Shown in pieces: positions 8,378-17,395 of a stretch of 64,000 nt of DNA. The position numbers were made by a program, and so were the translations under genes. Source of the stretch: Rhizobium sp. Root274 (lineage in GTDB: Bacteria > Pseudomonadota > Alphaproteobacteria > Rhizobiales > Rhizobiaceae). How positions within the stretch are numbered: the stretch's first letter is position 1; every line of letters starts with the position of its first letter. The stretch spans positions 1,607,564 to 1,671,563 of the forward strand of contig NZ_LMJE01000001.1 in the NCBI RefSeq assembly GCF_001429245.1, read 5' to 3'. The notes beneath the pieces were generated by a model that worked only from the letters and a program-made list of their open reading frames with translations, did not search any database and was not told where the DNA came from.

Positions 8378-8407
8378 TGATCTGCTTTTCGGCAGCCGGC
8401 GTAGTTG
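8378..8407 (+). promoter_or_regulatory. Candidate autoregulatory ECF promoter of the sigma factor gene
   Basis: TGATCT (8378-8383), 18 bases, then TAGTTG (8402-8407). ECF sigma factors of this group usually transcribe their own operon. The leader to the ATG at 8521 would be about 105 bases. Confidence 0.5.
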
Positions 8408-8520
8408 CCTGCATGATCAACATGATTCCCATACGGGCCGATGCGTGCCACAGTCATCCCGGGCGAACAGCGCGGCAAACAGTCGTGGCGGCGACCCAAA
8501 GAGGGATAAATAGCGTTTCG

Positions 8521-9090
8521 ATGACCGGATCGGTTGATGAATTAGAGCCGCAGAATTTTGCGAAACTTCTGGCTTCAGTGGGTCGTGATCGTGATGTCGA
8601 GGCATTCGAGACGATCTTCAAGCATTATGGTCCGAAGGTGCGCGCCTATATGGCGAAGCTCGCTCGCGATGGGCAGGCCGCCGAGGAACTGATGCAAGAG
8701 ACGATGCTGGCCGTCTGGAACAAGGCCGCGCAATTCGACCCGGCGCGCGGAAACGTGTCCAGCTGGATTTTCACGATTGCGCGCAACCAGCGTATCGACG
8801 CCTTTCGTCGCGCCAAGCGACCCGTCTTCGATCCCTCGGATCCGGCATTCGTTCCCGATGACGTGCCGCCTGCGGATGTCGAATTCGAAGGCCGCCAGGA
8901 AGCCGATCGGCTCCGGCGCGCCATGGAAACCCTACCACCCGAACAACTCGAACTTCTAAAGATGTCATTCTACAGAGAAGCCTCACACAGCACCATCGCC
9001 GCCGAACTCGGCCTGCCGATGGGTACCGTGAAATCCCGCATCCGCTTGGCTTTCGCCAAATTGCGAGCAGCCTTGGAGGAGCGCGCATGA
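8521..9090 (+). CDS. rpoE: ECF sigma factor, RpoE/ChrR-type (photo-oxidative stress)
   Basis: A 189-residue extracytoplasmic-function sigma factor. Region 2 spans roughly residues 35-100, with AEELMQETMLAVW followed by the -10 recognition segment WIFTIARNQRIDAFRR. Region 4 covers about 140-185, with LPPEQLELLKMSFY and the helix-turn-helix HSTIAAELGLPMGTVKSRI. The stop overlaps the start of a ChrR-type anti-sigma gene by 4 bases, which identifies this as the RpoE-ChrR (ECF11) class that in Rhodobacter responds to singlet oxygen. The ATG at 8521 is chosen because region 2 begins about 30 residues later; the only Shine-Dalgarno candidate (GAGGG) is about 15 bases upstream, which is long. The frame stays open upstream without coding character. 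Confidence 0.9.
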   Translation: MTGSVDELEPQNFAKLLASVGRDRDVEAFETIFKHYGPKVRAYMAKLARDGQAAEELMQETMLAVWNKAAQFDPARGNVSSWIFTIARNQRIDAFRRAKRPVFDPSDPAFVPDDVPPADVEFEGRQEADRLRRAMETLPPEQLELLKMSFYREASHSTIAAELGLPMGTVKSRIRLAFAKLRAALEERA

Positions 9091-9761
9091 ACGCTCAAGT
9101 TCAACACCATATCAGCGACGAATTGCTGCTCGATTACGCAAGCGGGACATTGGCCGAAGGCTGGAGCATTGCGGTTGCCACGCACCTGGCGCTCTGCCCA
9201 AGCTGCCGCGACCGTCTCTCTTTCATGGAACATGCCGGCGGCGAACTGCTGGAAGCGGTCGAGGTCGAGGAAACCGCGAGCGCAAGCGACAGCTGGACTT
9301 CGATGATGGACAAGATCGCCGCGGATAAGAACAAGCCCGCCGCCAAGGCACCGGCGCGAGTCGTTGCAACAGGCGATGCCGTTCTCCCGGAACCTCTGCG
9401 GTCCTATCTGGGCACCGATGTCAACGGCTTGAAGTGGCGAGCGCTCGGACGCGGCGCCTACCACATCCCGATCAAGACCGGCGACAAAGAAAGCCAGGTT
9501 CGGCTTCTGAAGATCCCGGCGGGCAAGCCTGTGCCGGAGCATTCGCATGGCGGCCGGGAACTGACACTGGTGCTGAAGGGCGCCTTCACGGACGGCTCAA
9601 CCGTGTTTCGACGCGGCGATCTGGAAGAGGCAGACGAGACGCTGACGCATCAGCCGGTCGCGACGCCGGATGAGGATTGCATCTGTCTTGCCGTCACGGA
9701 TGCGCCGTTGAAATTCAAGAGCCTGATCGTCAGGCTCGTGCAGCCTGTTCTGGGAATTTGA
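9087..9761 (+). CDS. chrR: ChrR-type zinc-binding, cupin-fused anti-sigma factor
   Basis: A 224-residue protein with two domains. The N-terminal anti-sigma domain carries the zinc motif His33-x3-Cys37-x2-Cys40 (THLALCPSC). A flexible Ala/Lys linker follows at about 75-95. The C-terminal cupin begins near residue 100 and keeps the likely metal ligands His152, His154, Glu158 and His188 (EHSHGGREL and later LTHQP), equivalent to the second metal site of Rhodobacter ChrR. In that model the N-domain sequesters RpoE and the cupin senses singlet oxygen. The start overlaps the sigma gene stop (ATGA). DUF2177 follows after 40 bases and is probably co-transcribed. Confidence 0.92.
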   Translation: MNAQVQHHISDELLLDYASGTLAEGWSIAVATHLALCPSCRDRLSFMEHAGGELLEAVEVEETASASDSWTSMMDKIAADKNKPAAKAPARVVATGDAVLPEPLRSYLGTDVNGLKWRALGRGAYHIPIKTGDKESQVRLLKIPAGKPVPEHSHGGRELTLVLKGAFTDGSTVFRRGDLEEADETLTHQPVATPDEDCICLAVTDAPLKFKSLIVRLVQPVLGI

Positions 9762-9801
9762 GGCCGGTGGGGCACGCGCCCTGCCCTCGCGGAGACGACG
9801 C

Positions 9802-10203
9802 ATGACCTATCTGATCGCCTATGTGTCGACGGCCATCGTCTTCTTCGCACTCGACTATCTGTGGCTGACGCGCGTGGCGATCGGGTTTTATCGGCAGAAT
9901 ATCGGCGAGCTGCTGCTCGCCACGCCAAACTTCGCGCCGGCGGGGATCTTCTATCTGTTCTACGTGATCGGCCTCGTCTATTTCGCGGTCATGCCGGCGC
10001 TTAATGCAAACGGCGTCGTGACGGCGTTGCTGCATGGCGCTCTGCTCGGCCTCCTTGCCTACGGCACCTATGACATGACCAACCTCGCAACGCTCAAGGG
10101 ATGGTCGCTTTCCGTCAGCCTGGTCGACATGGCCTGGGGCACGGTTCTTTCGGCAACGGCTGCTGCTGCGGGTTATCTCGTGGTGTCACGTTACGCTGCG
10201 TGA
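9802..10203 (+). CDS. DUF2177 family membrane protein
   Basis: A 133-residue integral membrane protein with about four hydrophobic segments (near residues 3-20, 45-65, 72-90 and 105-128). The family signature includes FALDYLWL near the N-terminus and GTYDMTNLATLKGWS before the last segment. Function unknown. DUF2177 genes are commonly found near rpoE-chrR and CFA-like genes in alphaproteobacteria, so a role in the membrane response to photo-oxidative stress is plausible but inferred. CGGAGA lies 11 bases before the ATG. Confidence 0.82.
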   Translation: MTYLIAYVSTAIVFFALDYLWLTRVAIGFYRQNIGELLLATPNFAPAGIFYLFYVIGLVYFAVMPALNANGVVTALLHGALLGLLAYGTYDMTNLATLKGWSLSVSLVDMAWGTVLSATAAAAGYLVVSRYAA

Positions 10204-10211
10204 CGACTGGC

Positions 10212-10230
10212 GGGCGGCATCCAGCCGCCC
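10212..10230 (+). terminator. Hairpin after the rpoE-chrR operon
   Basis: GGGCGGC (10212-10218) pairs with GCCGCCC (10224-10230) across a 5-base loop, followed by a weak T-rich stretch. It sits between DUF2177 and the exonuclease gene and is a plausible but not strong intrinsic terminator. Confidence 0.45.
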
Positions 10231-10242
10231 TATCTTGCCTTT

Positions 10243-11256
10243 ATGATCAAACCAGACCTCCTGCTGCATCCAACGCCCGGTGGGCTCTACTGCCCGATCG
10301 GTGACTTCTTTGTCGATCCTGTGCGGCCGGTCGGACGGGCGCTGATTACTCACGGTCATTCCGACCATGCGCGGTCTGGACATCAGCATGTGCTGGCGAC
10401 CCGCCAGACGCTGGATATCATGGCAATCCGTTACGGCGAGGATTTTGCAGGTGCATCGCAGGCTGCAGAATTTGGCGAAACCATCGTCGTGAACGGGGTT
10501 TCCGTGCGGTTTCATCCAGCCGGCCATGTGCTGGGGTCGGCGCAGATCGAGATCGAGAAGGACGGCACGCGCATCGTCGTTTCCGGCGACTACAAGCGTG
10601 GCGTCGACCCGACTTGCGCCAGTTTCGAGCCGGTGCCTTGCGACGTGTTCATCACTGAGGCGACCTTCGGCCTTCCCGTCTTTCACCATCCGCCGGCAGC
10701 GGGCGAGATCCAGAAGCTGCTCACTTCGCTCCGGCAGTTTCCGGAGCGAAGCCACCTCGTTGGCGCCTATGCGCTGGGCAAGGCGCAGCGGGTGATTTCA
10801 CTGATCCGGCGTGGCGGCTATGACCAGCCGATCTATGTTCATGGCTCGCTCGCCAGACTTTGCGACTATTACGAGACCCAGGGCATCGATCTTGGAGAGT
10901 TGCGGCCGGCGACGACGGAAGACAAGAAATCCGGAAGCCTGAAAGGTGCCATCGTGATCGGTCCGCCGTCCGCCTTCAACGACCGCTGGGCGCGGCGCTT
11001 TGAGGATCCACTGCCGATTTTCGCGTCCGGCTGGATGATGGTGCGGCAGAGGGCCAAGCAGCGTGGCGTTGAGCTGCCGCTCGTCATTTCCGACCATTGC
11101 GACTGGCCGGAACTTCTCGACACGATCCGCGAAGTGAAGCCGCAGGAGGTGTGGGTCACCCACGGGCGCGAGGAGGCGCTGGTGCGCTGGTGCGAGCTCT
11201 CGGGCATCGCGGCCCGGCCGCTGCATCTCGTTGGCTACGAAGACGAGGGGGATTGA
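10243..11256 (+). CDS. Ligase-associated DNA exonuclease (metallo-beta-lactamase fold)
   Basis: A 337-residue protein of the metallo-beta-lactamase/beta-CASP superfamily. The metal-binding HGHSDHAR motif lies near residues 36-43 and downstream GHVLGSAQ and SGDYKRG blocks fit the nuclease subfamily. It matches the 'ligase-associated DNA exonuclease' type that is encoded next to a dedicated ATP-dependent ligase. The ligase start is 4 bases after its stop, so the two form an operon. It probably processes DNA ends in a repair pathway. The Lhr-type helicase and PdeM-type phosphoesterase that complete this cluster in many bacteria are not next to it here. Confidence 0.88.
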   Translation: MIKPDLLLHPTPGGLYCPIGDFFVDPVRPVGRALITHGHSDHARSGHQHVLATRQTLDIMAIRYGEDFAGASQAAEFGETIVVNGVSVRFHPAGHVLGSAQIEIEKDGTRIVVSGDYKRGVDPTCASFEPVPCDVFITEATFGLPVFHHPPAAGEIQKLLTSLRQFPERSHLVGAYALGKAQRVISLIRRGGYDQPIYVHGSLARLCDYYETQGIDLGELRPATTEDKKSGSLKGAIVIGPPSAFNDRWARRFEDPLPIFASGWMMVRQRAKQRGVELPLVISDHCDWPELLDTIREVKPQEVWVTHGREEALVRWCELSGIAARPLHLVGYEDEGD

Positions 11257-11259
11257 GGA

Positions 11260-12870
11260 ATGAAGGCTTTTGCCACTCTTCTCGACCGCCTGGTGCTGAC
11301 GCCGAGCCGCAACGGCAAGCTGACCCTGCTCGTCGATTATTTCAAGACGACGCCAGATCCTGACCGAGGATATGCAGTGGCGGCGCTGACCGAGGGGCTT
11401 GATATCAAGGGCGTGAAGCCGGCGCTGCTCAAAGAGCTTGTGCTGGAGCGCATGGACCCTGTGCTGTTCCAGTATTCCTATGATTATGTCGGGGATCTCG
11501 CCGAGACGATTTCATTGGTATGGGAGCCATTCGACACGGAAGCCGCCTCTGAAGAGGATGACCGGCTCTCGGCGATTGTTGAGCGGCTGCAGCGGCTGGG
11601 GAGGAGCGAGACACGCGGGTTGATGCGCAATCTGCTCGATCGGCTGGACACCTCAGAGCGCTTTGCGCTGATCAAGCTGGTGACGGGGGGCTTGCGGATC
11701 GGGGTTTCGGCGCGGCTGGCGAAGCAGGCGCTGTCGATCTTCGGCAATAAGGATGTCACCGAAATCGAGAACCTGTGGCACGGGTTGAAGCCGCCCTATG
11801 TCGATCTCTTTGATTGGCTGGAGGACCGCACGGACAAACCAGTTCTGGCGACGCCGGCGATCTTTCATTCGGTGATGCTGTCAACGCCGATCGAGGATCG
11901 GGACATTGCCACGCTTGATCCGGCCGATTTCGCTGCGGAGTGGAAGTGGGATGGGATCCGGGTGCAGCTGTCCTGCGCGGGCGGAAGGAATCGTCTCTAT
12001 TCGCGCTCGGGCGACGATATCTCCGGTGCCTTTCCTGACATCACCGATGCGGCGCGGTTCGAAGGGGTGATCGACGGAGAGCTGCTGGTCGGTGGCACGT
12101 CGCGGACGAATGCGCCGACCCGCACCTTTTCCGATCTGCAGCAGCGGCTGAACCGCAAGACCGTGACGGCACGGATGCTGGAAGATTATCCGGTTTTTAT
12201 CCGGGCCTATGACATTCTCTTTGACGGTGCCGAGGACGTCCGCCCGGAACGATTCCTCGATCGACGTGACCGTCTGAAGAAGCTCATTGAGCAGCAGGCG
12301 CCCAACCGTTTCGACCTTTCGCCACTGGTGCCGTTTTCGAGCTGGGAGGACTTAGAACGGCTGAGGGCAGATCCGCCGGATCCTGTCATCGAAGGGGTGA
12401 TGCTGAAACGCTATGACAGCGTCTATCAGGCGGGGCGTGCCAAGGGGCCGTGGTTCAAGTGGAAGCGCGACCCGATGAATGCCGATGCGGTGCTGATGTA
12501 TGCCCAGCGCGGGCATGGCAAGCGATCAAGCTATTATTCCGACTTCACCTTCGGGGTGTGGACGGCGATTCCCGGCGAAGGCGATGTGCTCGTGCCAGTT
12601 GGCAAAGCCTATTTCGGCTTTACCGACGAGGAGTTGGAAGTGCTCGACCGCTTCGTGCGCAACAACACCGTGGAGCGGTTCGGCCCAGTCCGCAGCCTCA
12701 GAGCCGAGCCGGAGCATGGCTTCGTGGTCGAGGTCGCCTTCGAGGGGCTGGCGCGGTCGACTCGGCACAAGTCGGGGATTGCCATGCGGTTTCCCCGCAT
12801 CGCGCGGTTGAGGCAGGACAAGCTGCCGAAAGATGCCGACCGGCTGGAGACGCTGGTTGCCATGCTTTGA
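11260..12870 (+). CDS. Ligase-associated ATP-dependent DNA ligase
   Basis: A 536-residue ATP-dependent DNA ligase. An N-terminal helical DNA-binding region (about 1-200) precedes the nucleotidyltransferase domain, in which the adenylated lysine is K229 in EWKWDGIRV (motif I, KxDG). The GELL block (motif III) and EGVMLKRYDS (motif IV) follow, then KWKRDP (motif V) and the OB-fold domain to the C-terminus. It seals nicks using ATP and differs from the replicative NAD-dependent LigA. Pairing with the metallo-beta-lactamase exonuclease suggests joint action in DNA repair. GTG or ATG alternatives upstream are not needed: ATG 11260 is preceded by GAGG. Confidence 0.93.
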   Translation: MKAFATLLDRLVLTPSRNGKLTLLVDYFKTTPDPDRGYAVAALTEGLDIKGVKPALLKELVLERMDPVLFQYSYDYVGDLAETISLVWEPFDTEAASEEDDRLSAIVERLQRLGRSETRGLMRNLLDRLDTSERFALIKLVTGGLRIGVSARLAKQALSIFGNKDVTEIENLWHGLKPPYVDLFDWLEDRTDKPVLATPAIFHSVMLSTPIEDRDIATLDPADFAAEWKWDGIRVQLSCAGGRNRLYSRSGDDISGAFPDITDAARFEGVIDGELLVGGTSRTNAPTRTFSDLQQRLNRKTVTARMLEDYPVFIRAYDILFDGAEDVRPERFLDRRDRLKKLIEQQAPNRFDLSPLVPFSSWEDLERLRADPPDPVIEGVMLKRYDSVYQAGRAKGPWFKWKRDPMNADAVLMYAQRGHGKRSSYYSDFTFGVWTAIPGEGDVLVPVGKAYFGFTDEELEVLDRFVRNNTVERFGPVRSLRAEPEHGFVVEVAFEGLARSTRHKSGIAMRFPRIARLRQDKLPKDADRLETLVAML

Positions 12871-12891
12871 CGGCAGACTTGTATCCGGGGT

Positions 12892-14385
12892 TCAGCGCGT
12901 GGTGAGGCAGCGCGAGACACTGTCTTGCCAGCCGGCAATGGCGGCTTCGCGTTCGCCTGTCTCCATCGTCGGTTCAAAGCGACGGTCGCGCTTCCAGGTG
13001 GCGGCAAAACCAGCCTGATCAGGCCAGAGACCGGCGCGGGATCCGGCGAGCCATGCGGCACCCAGAACCGTGGTTTCGAGCACGACGGGACGATCGACGG
13101 GAGCGGCCAGGATGTCGGCGAGGCGCTGCATCGTCCAATCGGAAGCAACCATGCCGCCGTCGACTCGCAGAACCGTCTGCGAGCTCGCACCCGTCCAGTC
13201 CTTCTTCATTGCTTCGAGAAGATCATGCGTCTGGTAGGCGACGCTTTCGAGCACGGCGCGGGCGAATTCGGCGGGGCCAGTGCCACGGGTCAGGCCGAAG
13301 ATTGCGCCACGTGCGTCGGCATCCCAATGGGGGGCGCCGAGGCCGGTGAAGGCGGGGACGAGATAGACGCGCTGGTTCGGGTCTGCCTTGCTCGCCAATG
13401 CATCTGTTTCCGAGGCGACCTTGACGAAGCCCATCTGGTCACGCAGCCATTGCACGGCGGCACCGGCGATGAAGATCGAGCCTTCGAGCGCGTAGGTCGT
13501 CTTGCCGTTCATGCGATAGCCGATCGTGGTCAGCAGACGGTTGGACGAGGTGACGCGGTCTGTACCTGTGTTGAGAAGGGCAAAGCAGCCGGTGCCATAG
13601 GTGGATTTCATCATGCCCGGTTCGAAGCAGGCATTGCCGATGACGGCGGCCTGCTGATCACCGGCGACGCCGAGGATCGGGATTTCGGCGCCGAGAACAG
13701 CCTTGTCCGTAATGCCGAAGTCGTCGGCGCAGTCCTTGACCTCGGGCAGCATGGCACGCGGGATCTCAAGGATGGACAGAAGCTCGTCGTCGAAACGGTT
13801 TTCGCCGATGTCGTAGATGAGCGTGCGCGACGCATTGGTCGCATCGGTTGCATGCACCTTGCCGCCGGTCAGCTTGTAAATGAGCCAGCTGTCGACGGTG
13901 CCGAAGCAGATCTCGCCGTTTTCGGCGCGGGTTTTCAGACCGTCGACGTTTTTCAGCAGCCAGGAGAGCTTGGTGCCGGAGAAATAGGGATCGAGCAGCA
14001 GGCCGGTCTTCTGGGTGAAGAGCGCTTCCAGCCCCTTGTGCTTGAGCTCGTCGCAGAAGCGGGCGGTGCGGCGGTCCTGCCAGACGATGGCGCGGCTGAC
14101 CGGCTGGCCGGTCTGGCGATCCCAGACGACGACGGTTTCGCGCTGGTTGGTGATGCCGATGGCGGTGACATCGGTGATGGCGATCTCGGCGGCTGCCAGC
14201 GCCTTTTCGATGGTCGCCAGCACACTCTGCCAGATCTCGTCTGCATCATGCTCGACCCAGCCGGAATCGGGGAAATGCTGGGTGAACTCCTGCTGGGCGA
14301 CACCAACGATGTGCATCTCGTGATCGAAGATCATCGATCGGGTCGAGGTGGTGCCTTGGTCGATGGCCAGAATGTAACCGCTCAT
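12892..14385 (-). CDS. glpK: Glycerol kinase
   Basis: A 497-residue FGGY kinase, the usual length for GlpK. The N-terminus [18 protein letters not shown] is the phosphate-1 loop, and the FGGY signature regions ([32 protein letters not shown]) are conserved. It phosphorylates glycerol to sn-glycerol-3-phosphate in the cytoplasm. It is the last gene of the minus-strand glycerol locus, 80 bases after the binding-protein gene. The start at 14385 ([10 protein letters not shown]) is chosen over 14445 because the kinase fold starts at once and AAGGAG lies upstream. Confidence 0.95.
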   Translation of the reverse strand: MSGYILAIDQGTTSTRSMIFDHEMHIVGVAQQEFTQHFPDSGWVEHDADEIWQSVLATIEKALAAAEIAITDVTAIGITNQRETVVVWDRQTGQPVSRAIVWQDRRTARFCDELKHKGLEALFTQKTGLLLDPYFSGTKLSWLLKNVDGLKTRAENGEICFGTVDSWLIYKLTGGKVHATDATNASRTLIYDIGENRFDDELLSILEIPRAMLPEVKDCADDFGITDKAVLGAEIPILGVAGDQQAAVIGNACFEPGMMKSTYGTGCFALLNTGTDRVTSSNRLLTTIGYRMNGKTTYALEGSIFIAGAAVQWLRDQMGFVKVASETDALASKADPNQRVYLVPAFTGLGAPHWDADARGAIFGLTRGTGPAEFARAVLESVAYQTHDLLEAMKKDWTGASSQTVLRVDGGMVASDWTMQRLADILAAPVDRPVVLETTVLGAAWLAGSRAGLWPDQAGFAATWKRDRRFEPTMETGEREAAIAGWQDSVSRCLTTR

Positions 14386-14465
14386 CAGGCGCAAACTCCT
14401 TATGTGAAGAAGCCGGGGCGTAGATTTCGCCCCGGCGCTTGTCAATGATCAGGGTCTGATCCGGC

Positions 14466-16187
14466 TCACTTCTGCCAGCTCTTGACCAGTTCGTCGTAGT
14501 TGACGGTGATCGGCTTTTCTTTCTCGTTCTCGATCTTCAGCTGCGGTGCAAGGTTGCCCTTAGCGACTGCATCCTTGTTCCAGTATTCGAGATCGTGCTC
14601 TTCGGCGAGCTTCGGACCAATGTCACCCTGGACGCCAGCGCGTTCGAGACGCTGCAGGACCTTTTCCTGCTCGGCGCAAAGCGAGTCCATGGCTTCCTGC
14701 GCGGTCTTCGCACCCGAGGATGCATCGCCGATCGCCTGCCACCACAGCTGAGCCAGCTTCGGATAGTCAGGGATGTTCGTACCGGTCGGCGACCACTGGA
14801 CGCGGGCCGGCGAACGATAGAACTCGATCAGACCGCCGAGGTTCGGCGCACGGTCGGTGAAGGACTTGTGCTGGATCGTCGATTCGCGGATGAGGGTCAG
14901 GCCGACATGGCTCTTCTTCACGTCCACTGTCTTCGAGGTGACGAACTGCGCATAAAGCCAGGCGGCCTTGGCGCGGTCATCAGGGGTCGACTTCATCAGC
15001 GTCCAGGAACCGACGTCCTGATAGCCGAGCTTCATGCCGTCCTTCCAGTAGACGCCATGCGGGCTCGGGGCAAAACGCCATTTCGGCGTGCCGTCCTCGT
15101 TGACGACCGGCAGGCCTTTCTTGACGAAGTCTGCAGTAAAGGCCGTGTAGGTGAACATCTGCTGGGCAACGTTGCCCTGGGCAGGCACCGGACCGGCTTC
15201 ACCGAAAGTCATGCCCTGCGCTTCCGGCGGTGCATAGGCCTTCAACCAGTCGAGATACTTCTGGATCGAATAGACTGAGGCAGGGCCGTTGGTGTCACCA
15301 CCGCGGGCAACGCAAGAGCCGACCGGCTGGGACTTTTCGTTGACCTTGATGCCCCATTCGTCGACGGGCAGACCATTCGGCAGACCCTTGTCGCCGTTGC
15401 CGGCCATGGAGAGCCAGGCATCGGTGAAGCGCCAGCCGAGCGACGGGTCCTTTTTGCCGTAGTCCATGTGACCATAGACCTTCTTGCCGTCGATTTCGCG
15501 ACCGGTGAAGAATTCGGCGATGTCTTCGTAGGCAGACCAGTTGACGGGGACGCCAAGGTCGTAGCCGTACTTCGCCTTGAAGTCAGCCTTGTTCTTCTCG
15601 TCGTTGAACCAGTCGTAACGGAACCAGTAGAGATTGGCGAACTGCTGGTCGGGCAGCTGATAGAGGTCGCCATCCGGAGCGGTGGTGAACTTGGTACCGA
15701 TGAAGTCCGCAAGATCGAGATTGGGGTTGGTGACGTCCTTGCCTTCGTTGGCCATCCACTTGGTCAGCGAACGGGCCTGCTGATAGCGCCAGTGGGTGCC
15801 GATCAGGTCGGAATCGTTGACATAGGCGTCATAGATGTTCTCGCCCGACTGCATCTGCGTCTGCAGCTTTTCGACGACGTCGCCTTCGCCGATCAGGTCA
15901 TGCGTGATCTTGATGCCGGTGATGGCTTCGAATGCCGGTGCCAGAACCTTGGATTCATATTCATGTGTGGCGATGGTTTCAGAGACGACCTTGATCTCCA
16001 TGCCGGCAAAGGGCTTTGCCGCATCGATGAACCACTGCATTTCGGCTTCCTGGGCCCCACGATCGAGTGTCGACAGATCGCCGATCTCAGTGTCCAGGAA
16101 TTTCTTCGCCGCGTCCATGTCGGCGAATGCCACGCCGGTCATGGCGAGCAGCATGGCCGCCGTCGTTGTCAAAAGGTGCTTTCGCAT
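14466..16187 (-). CDS. glpV: Glycerol ABC transporter, substrate-binding protein
   Basis: A 573-residue periplasmic binding protein with a clear Sec signal peptide (MRKHLLTTTAAMLLAMTGVAFA, cut near residue 22). It is unusually large for a sugar-binding protein, as is typical of GlpV of the rhizobial glycerol transporter GlpSTPQUV. The mature protein starts with DMDAAKKFLDTEIGDLSTLDRGAQE. It captures glycerol for the GlpPQ permeases. It lies between the small membrane protein GlpU and glycerol kinase, all in one orientation. Confidence 0.9.
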   Translation of the reverse strand: MRKHLLTTTAAMLLAMTGVAFADMDAAKKFLDTEIGDLSTLDRGAQEAEMQWFIDAAKPFAGMEIKVVSETIATHEYESKVLAPAFEAITGIKITHDLIGEGDVVEKLQTQMQSGENIYDAYVNDSDLIGTHWRYQQARSLTKWMANEGKDVTNPNLDLADFIGTKFTTAPDGDLYQLPDQQFANLYWFRYDWFNDEKNKADFKAKYGYDLGVPVNWSAYEDIAEFFTGREIDGKKVYGHMDYGKKDPSLGWRFTDAWLSMAGNGDKGLPNGLPVDEWGIKVNEKSQPVGSCVARGGDTNGPASVYSIQKYLDWLKAYAPPEAQGMTFGEAGPVPAQGNVAQQMFTYTAFTADFVKKGLPVVNEDGTPKWRFAPSPHGVYWKDGMKLGYQDVGSWTLMKSTPDDRAKAAWLYAQFVTSKTVDVKKSHVGLTLIRESTIQHKSFTDRAPNLGGLIEFYRSPARVQWSPTGTNIPDYPKLAQLWWQAIGDASSGAKTAQEAMDSLCAEQEKVLQRLERAGVQGDIGPKLAEEHDLEYWNKDAVAKGNLAPQLKIENEKEKPITVNYDELVKSWQK

Positions 16188-16271
16188 TTTCGTCCTCCCT
16201 AAGGTTGCGATTGCAGAGTTTCCAGTCCGTCAGGATGGCGACCTCCCGCCGCCATCCGCCGTTGTCTTGCT

Positions 16272-16553
16272 CTATACGTAGCGAAATACGCCGATGGCGT
16301 AGACCACGGAGAGAGCGAGAGCCCACCACAGGTTCGGCCCAACGAGGCCGAGCCAAGCGAGATGAATAAAGGCTGATCCGAGCAGCGACACGAACAGGCG
16401 GTCGCCGCGCGTGGTTTCAAACCGCAGCACGCCGACACGCGGGTTGCCGCCAGGAGAGAAGTATTCCCAGACCGCCATCGAGACGATGAGCGTCAGGATT
16501 GCGATGAAGAAGAGTGCCGTCGGCAGCGTCCAGGCCATCCATGTGAAGTTCAT
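16272..16553 (-). CDS. glpU: Small membrane protein of the glycerol transporter (DUF2160-like)
   Basis: A 93-residue protein with two hydrophobic segments (about 8-28 and 58-90) joined by a polar loop with FSPGGNPRVGVLRFETTRGDR. It fits the small DUF2160-type protein always encoded between permease and binding-protein genes in glpSTPQUV operons; its exact role in transport is not known. The start at 16553 (MNFTWMAWTL) follows GGAGG. The frame is open upstream into the permease gene, but that stretch is non-coding. Confidence 0.85.
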   Translation of the reverse strand: MNFTWMAWTLPTALFFIAILTLIVSMAVWEYFSPGGNPRVGVLRFETTRGDRLFVSLLGSAFIHLAWLGLVGPNLWWALALSVVYAIGVFRYV

Positions 16554-16563
16554 CGACGCCTCC

Positions 16564-17382
16564 TCAGACGCGGCCCAGGGCAAAGCCCTTGGCGATGTAG
16601 TTGCGAACGAAATAGATGACGAGTGCGCCTGGGATGATCGTGAGCACACCAGCTGCCGCCAGCACGCCCCAGTCCATGCCCGAGGCCGAGACCGTGCGCG
16701 TCATGATGGCGGCGATCGGCTTGGCGTCGGTGGTGGTGAGTGTGCGGGCGATCAGGAGCTCGACCCAGGAGAACATGAAGCAGAAGAAGGCGGCGACACC
16801 GATGCCGGACGCGATCAGCGGAATGTAGATCTTCACGAAGAATCGCGGGAACGAGTAACCGTCGATATAGGCAGTTTCGTCGATTTCCTTCGGCACGCCG
16901 GACATGAAGCCTTCGAGGATCCAGACCGCCAACGGCACGTTGAACAGGCAGTGCGCCAAGGCAACGGCGATATGCGTGTCGATCAGGCCGAAAGCCGAAT
17001 AGAGCTGGAAAAAGGGCAGTGCGAAGACGGCGGGCGGGGCCATGCGATTGGTCAAAAGCCAAAAGAACAGGTGCTTGTCGCCGAGGAACCGATAACGCGA
17101 GAAGGCGTAGGCTGCCGGAAGGGCTGCGGCAACGGAGATCACCGTGTTCAGGCAGACATAGATGATCGAGTTGATATAGCCCTTGTACCAGGACGGATCG
17201 GTGAAGATCACGGCATAGTTGTGAAGCGTCGGGTTCACCGGCCAGAGCGACAGCGCACCGGTGATTTCCGAGTTGGTCTTGAAGCTCATATTCACGAGCC
17301 AGTAAATCGGCAAGATCAGGAAGACGATGTAAATCGTCGGGATCAGGAAGCCGAAGCGCGAACGATCGTCGGAACTGCTCAT
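16564..17382 (-). CDS. glpQ: Glycerol ABC transporter, permease
   Basis: A 272-residue inner-membrane permease of the MalG type with six predicted transmembrane segments. The EAA-loop region EGFMSGVPKEIDETAYIDGYSF that docks on the ATPase is conserved near residues 155-177. Together with GlpP it forms the glycerol channel. It lies 13 bases after the glpP stop, and GGAGG precedes its ATG. Confidence 0.92.
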   Translation of the reverse strand: MSSSDDRSRFGFLIPTIYIVFLILPIYWLVNMSFKTNSEITGALSLWPVNPTLHNYAVIFTDPSWYKGYINSIIYVCLNTVISVAAALPAAYAFSRYRFLGDKHLFFWLLTNRMAPPAVFALPFFQLYSAFGLIDTHIAVALAHCLFNVPLAVWILEGFMSGVPKEIDETAYIDGYSFPRFFVKIYIPLIASGIGVAAFFCFMFSWVELLIARTLTTTDAKPIAAIMTRTVSASGMDWGVLAAAGVLTIIPGALVIYFVRNYIAKGFALGRV

Positions 17383-17395
17383 CGAGTGCGCCTCC

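Noticed and set aside
8071-8520. N-terminal extension of the ECF sigma factor by 150 codons
   Set aside because: The stretch overlaps the divergent FAD oxidoreductase gene and both candidate promoters, and is outside the family's length range.
12925-14448. 507-codon plus-strand frame opposite glycerol kinase
   Set aside because: Antisense shadow of glpK, whose protein is fully conserved along its length.
16554-16649. N-terminal extension of GlpU
   Set aside because: It overlaps the end of glpQ and lacks a ribosome binding site, whereas ATG 16553 has GGAGG.
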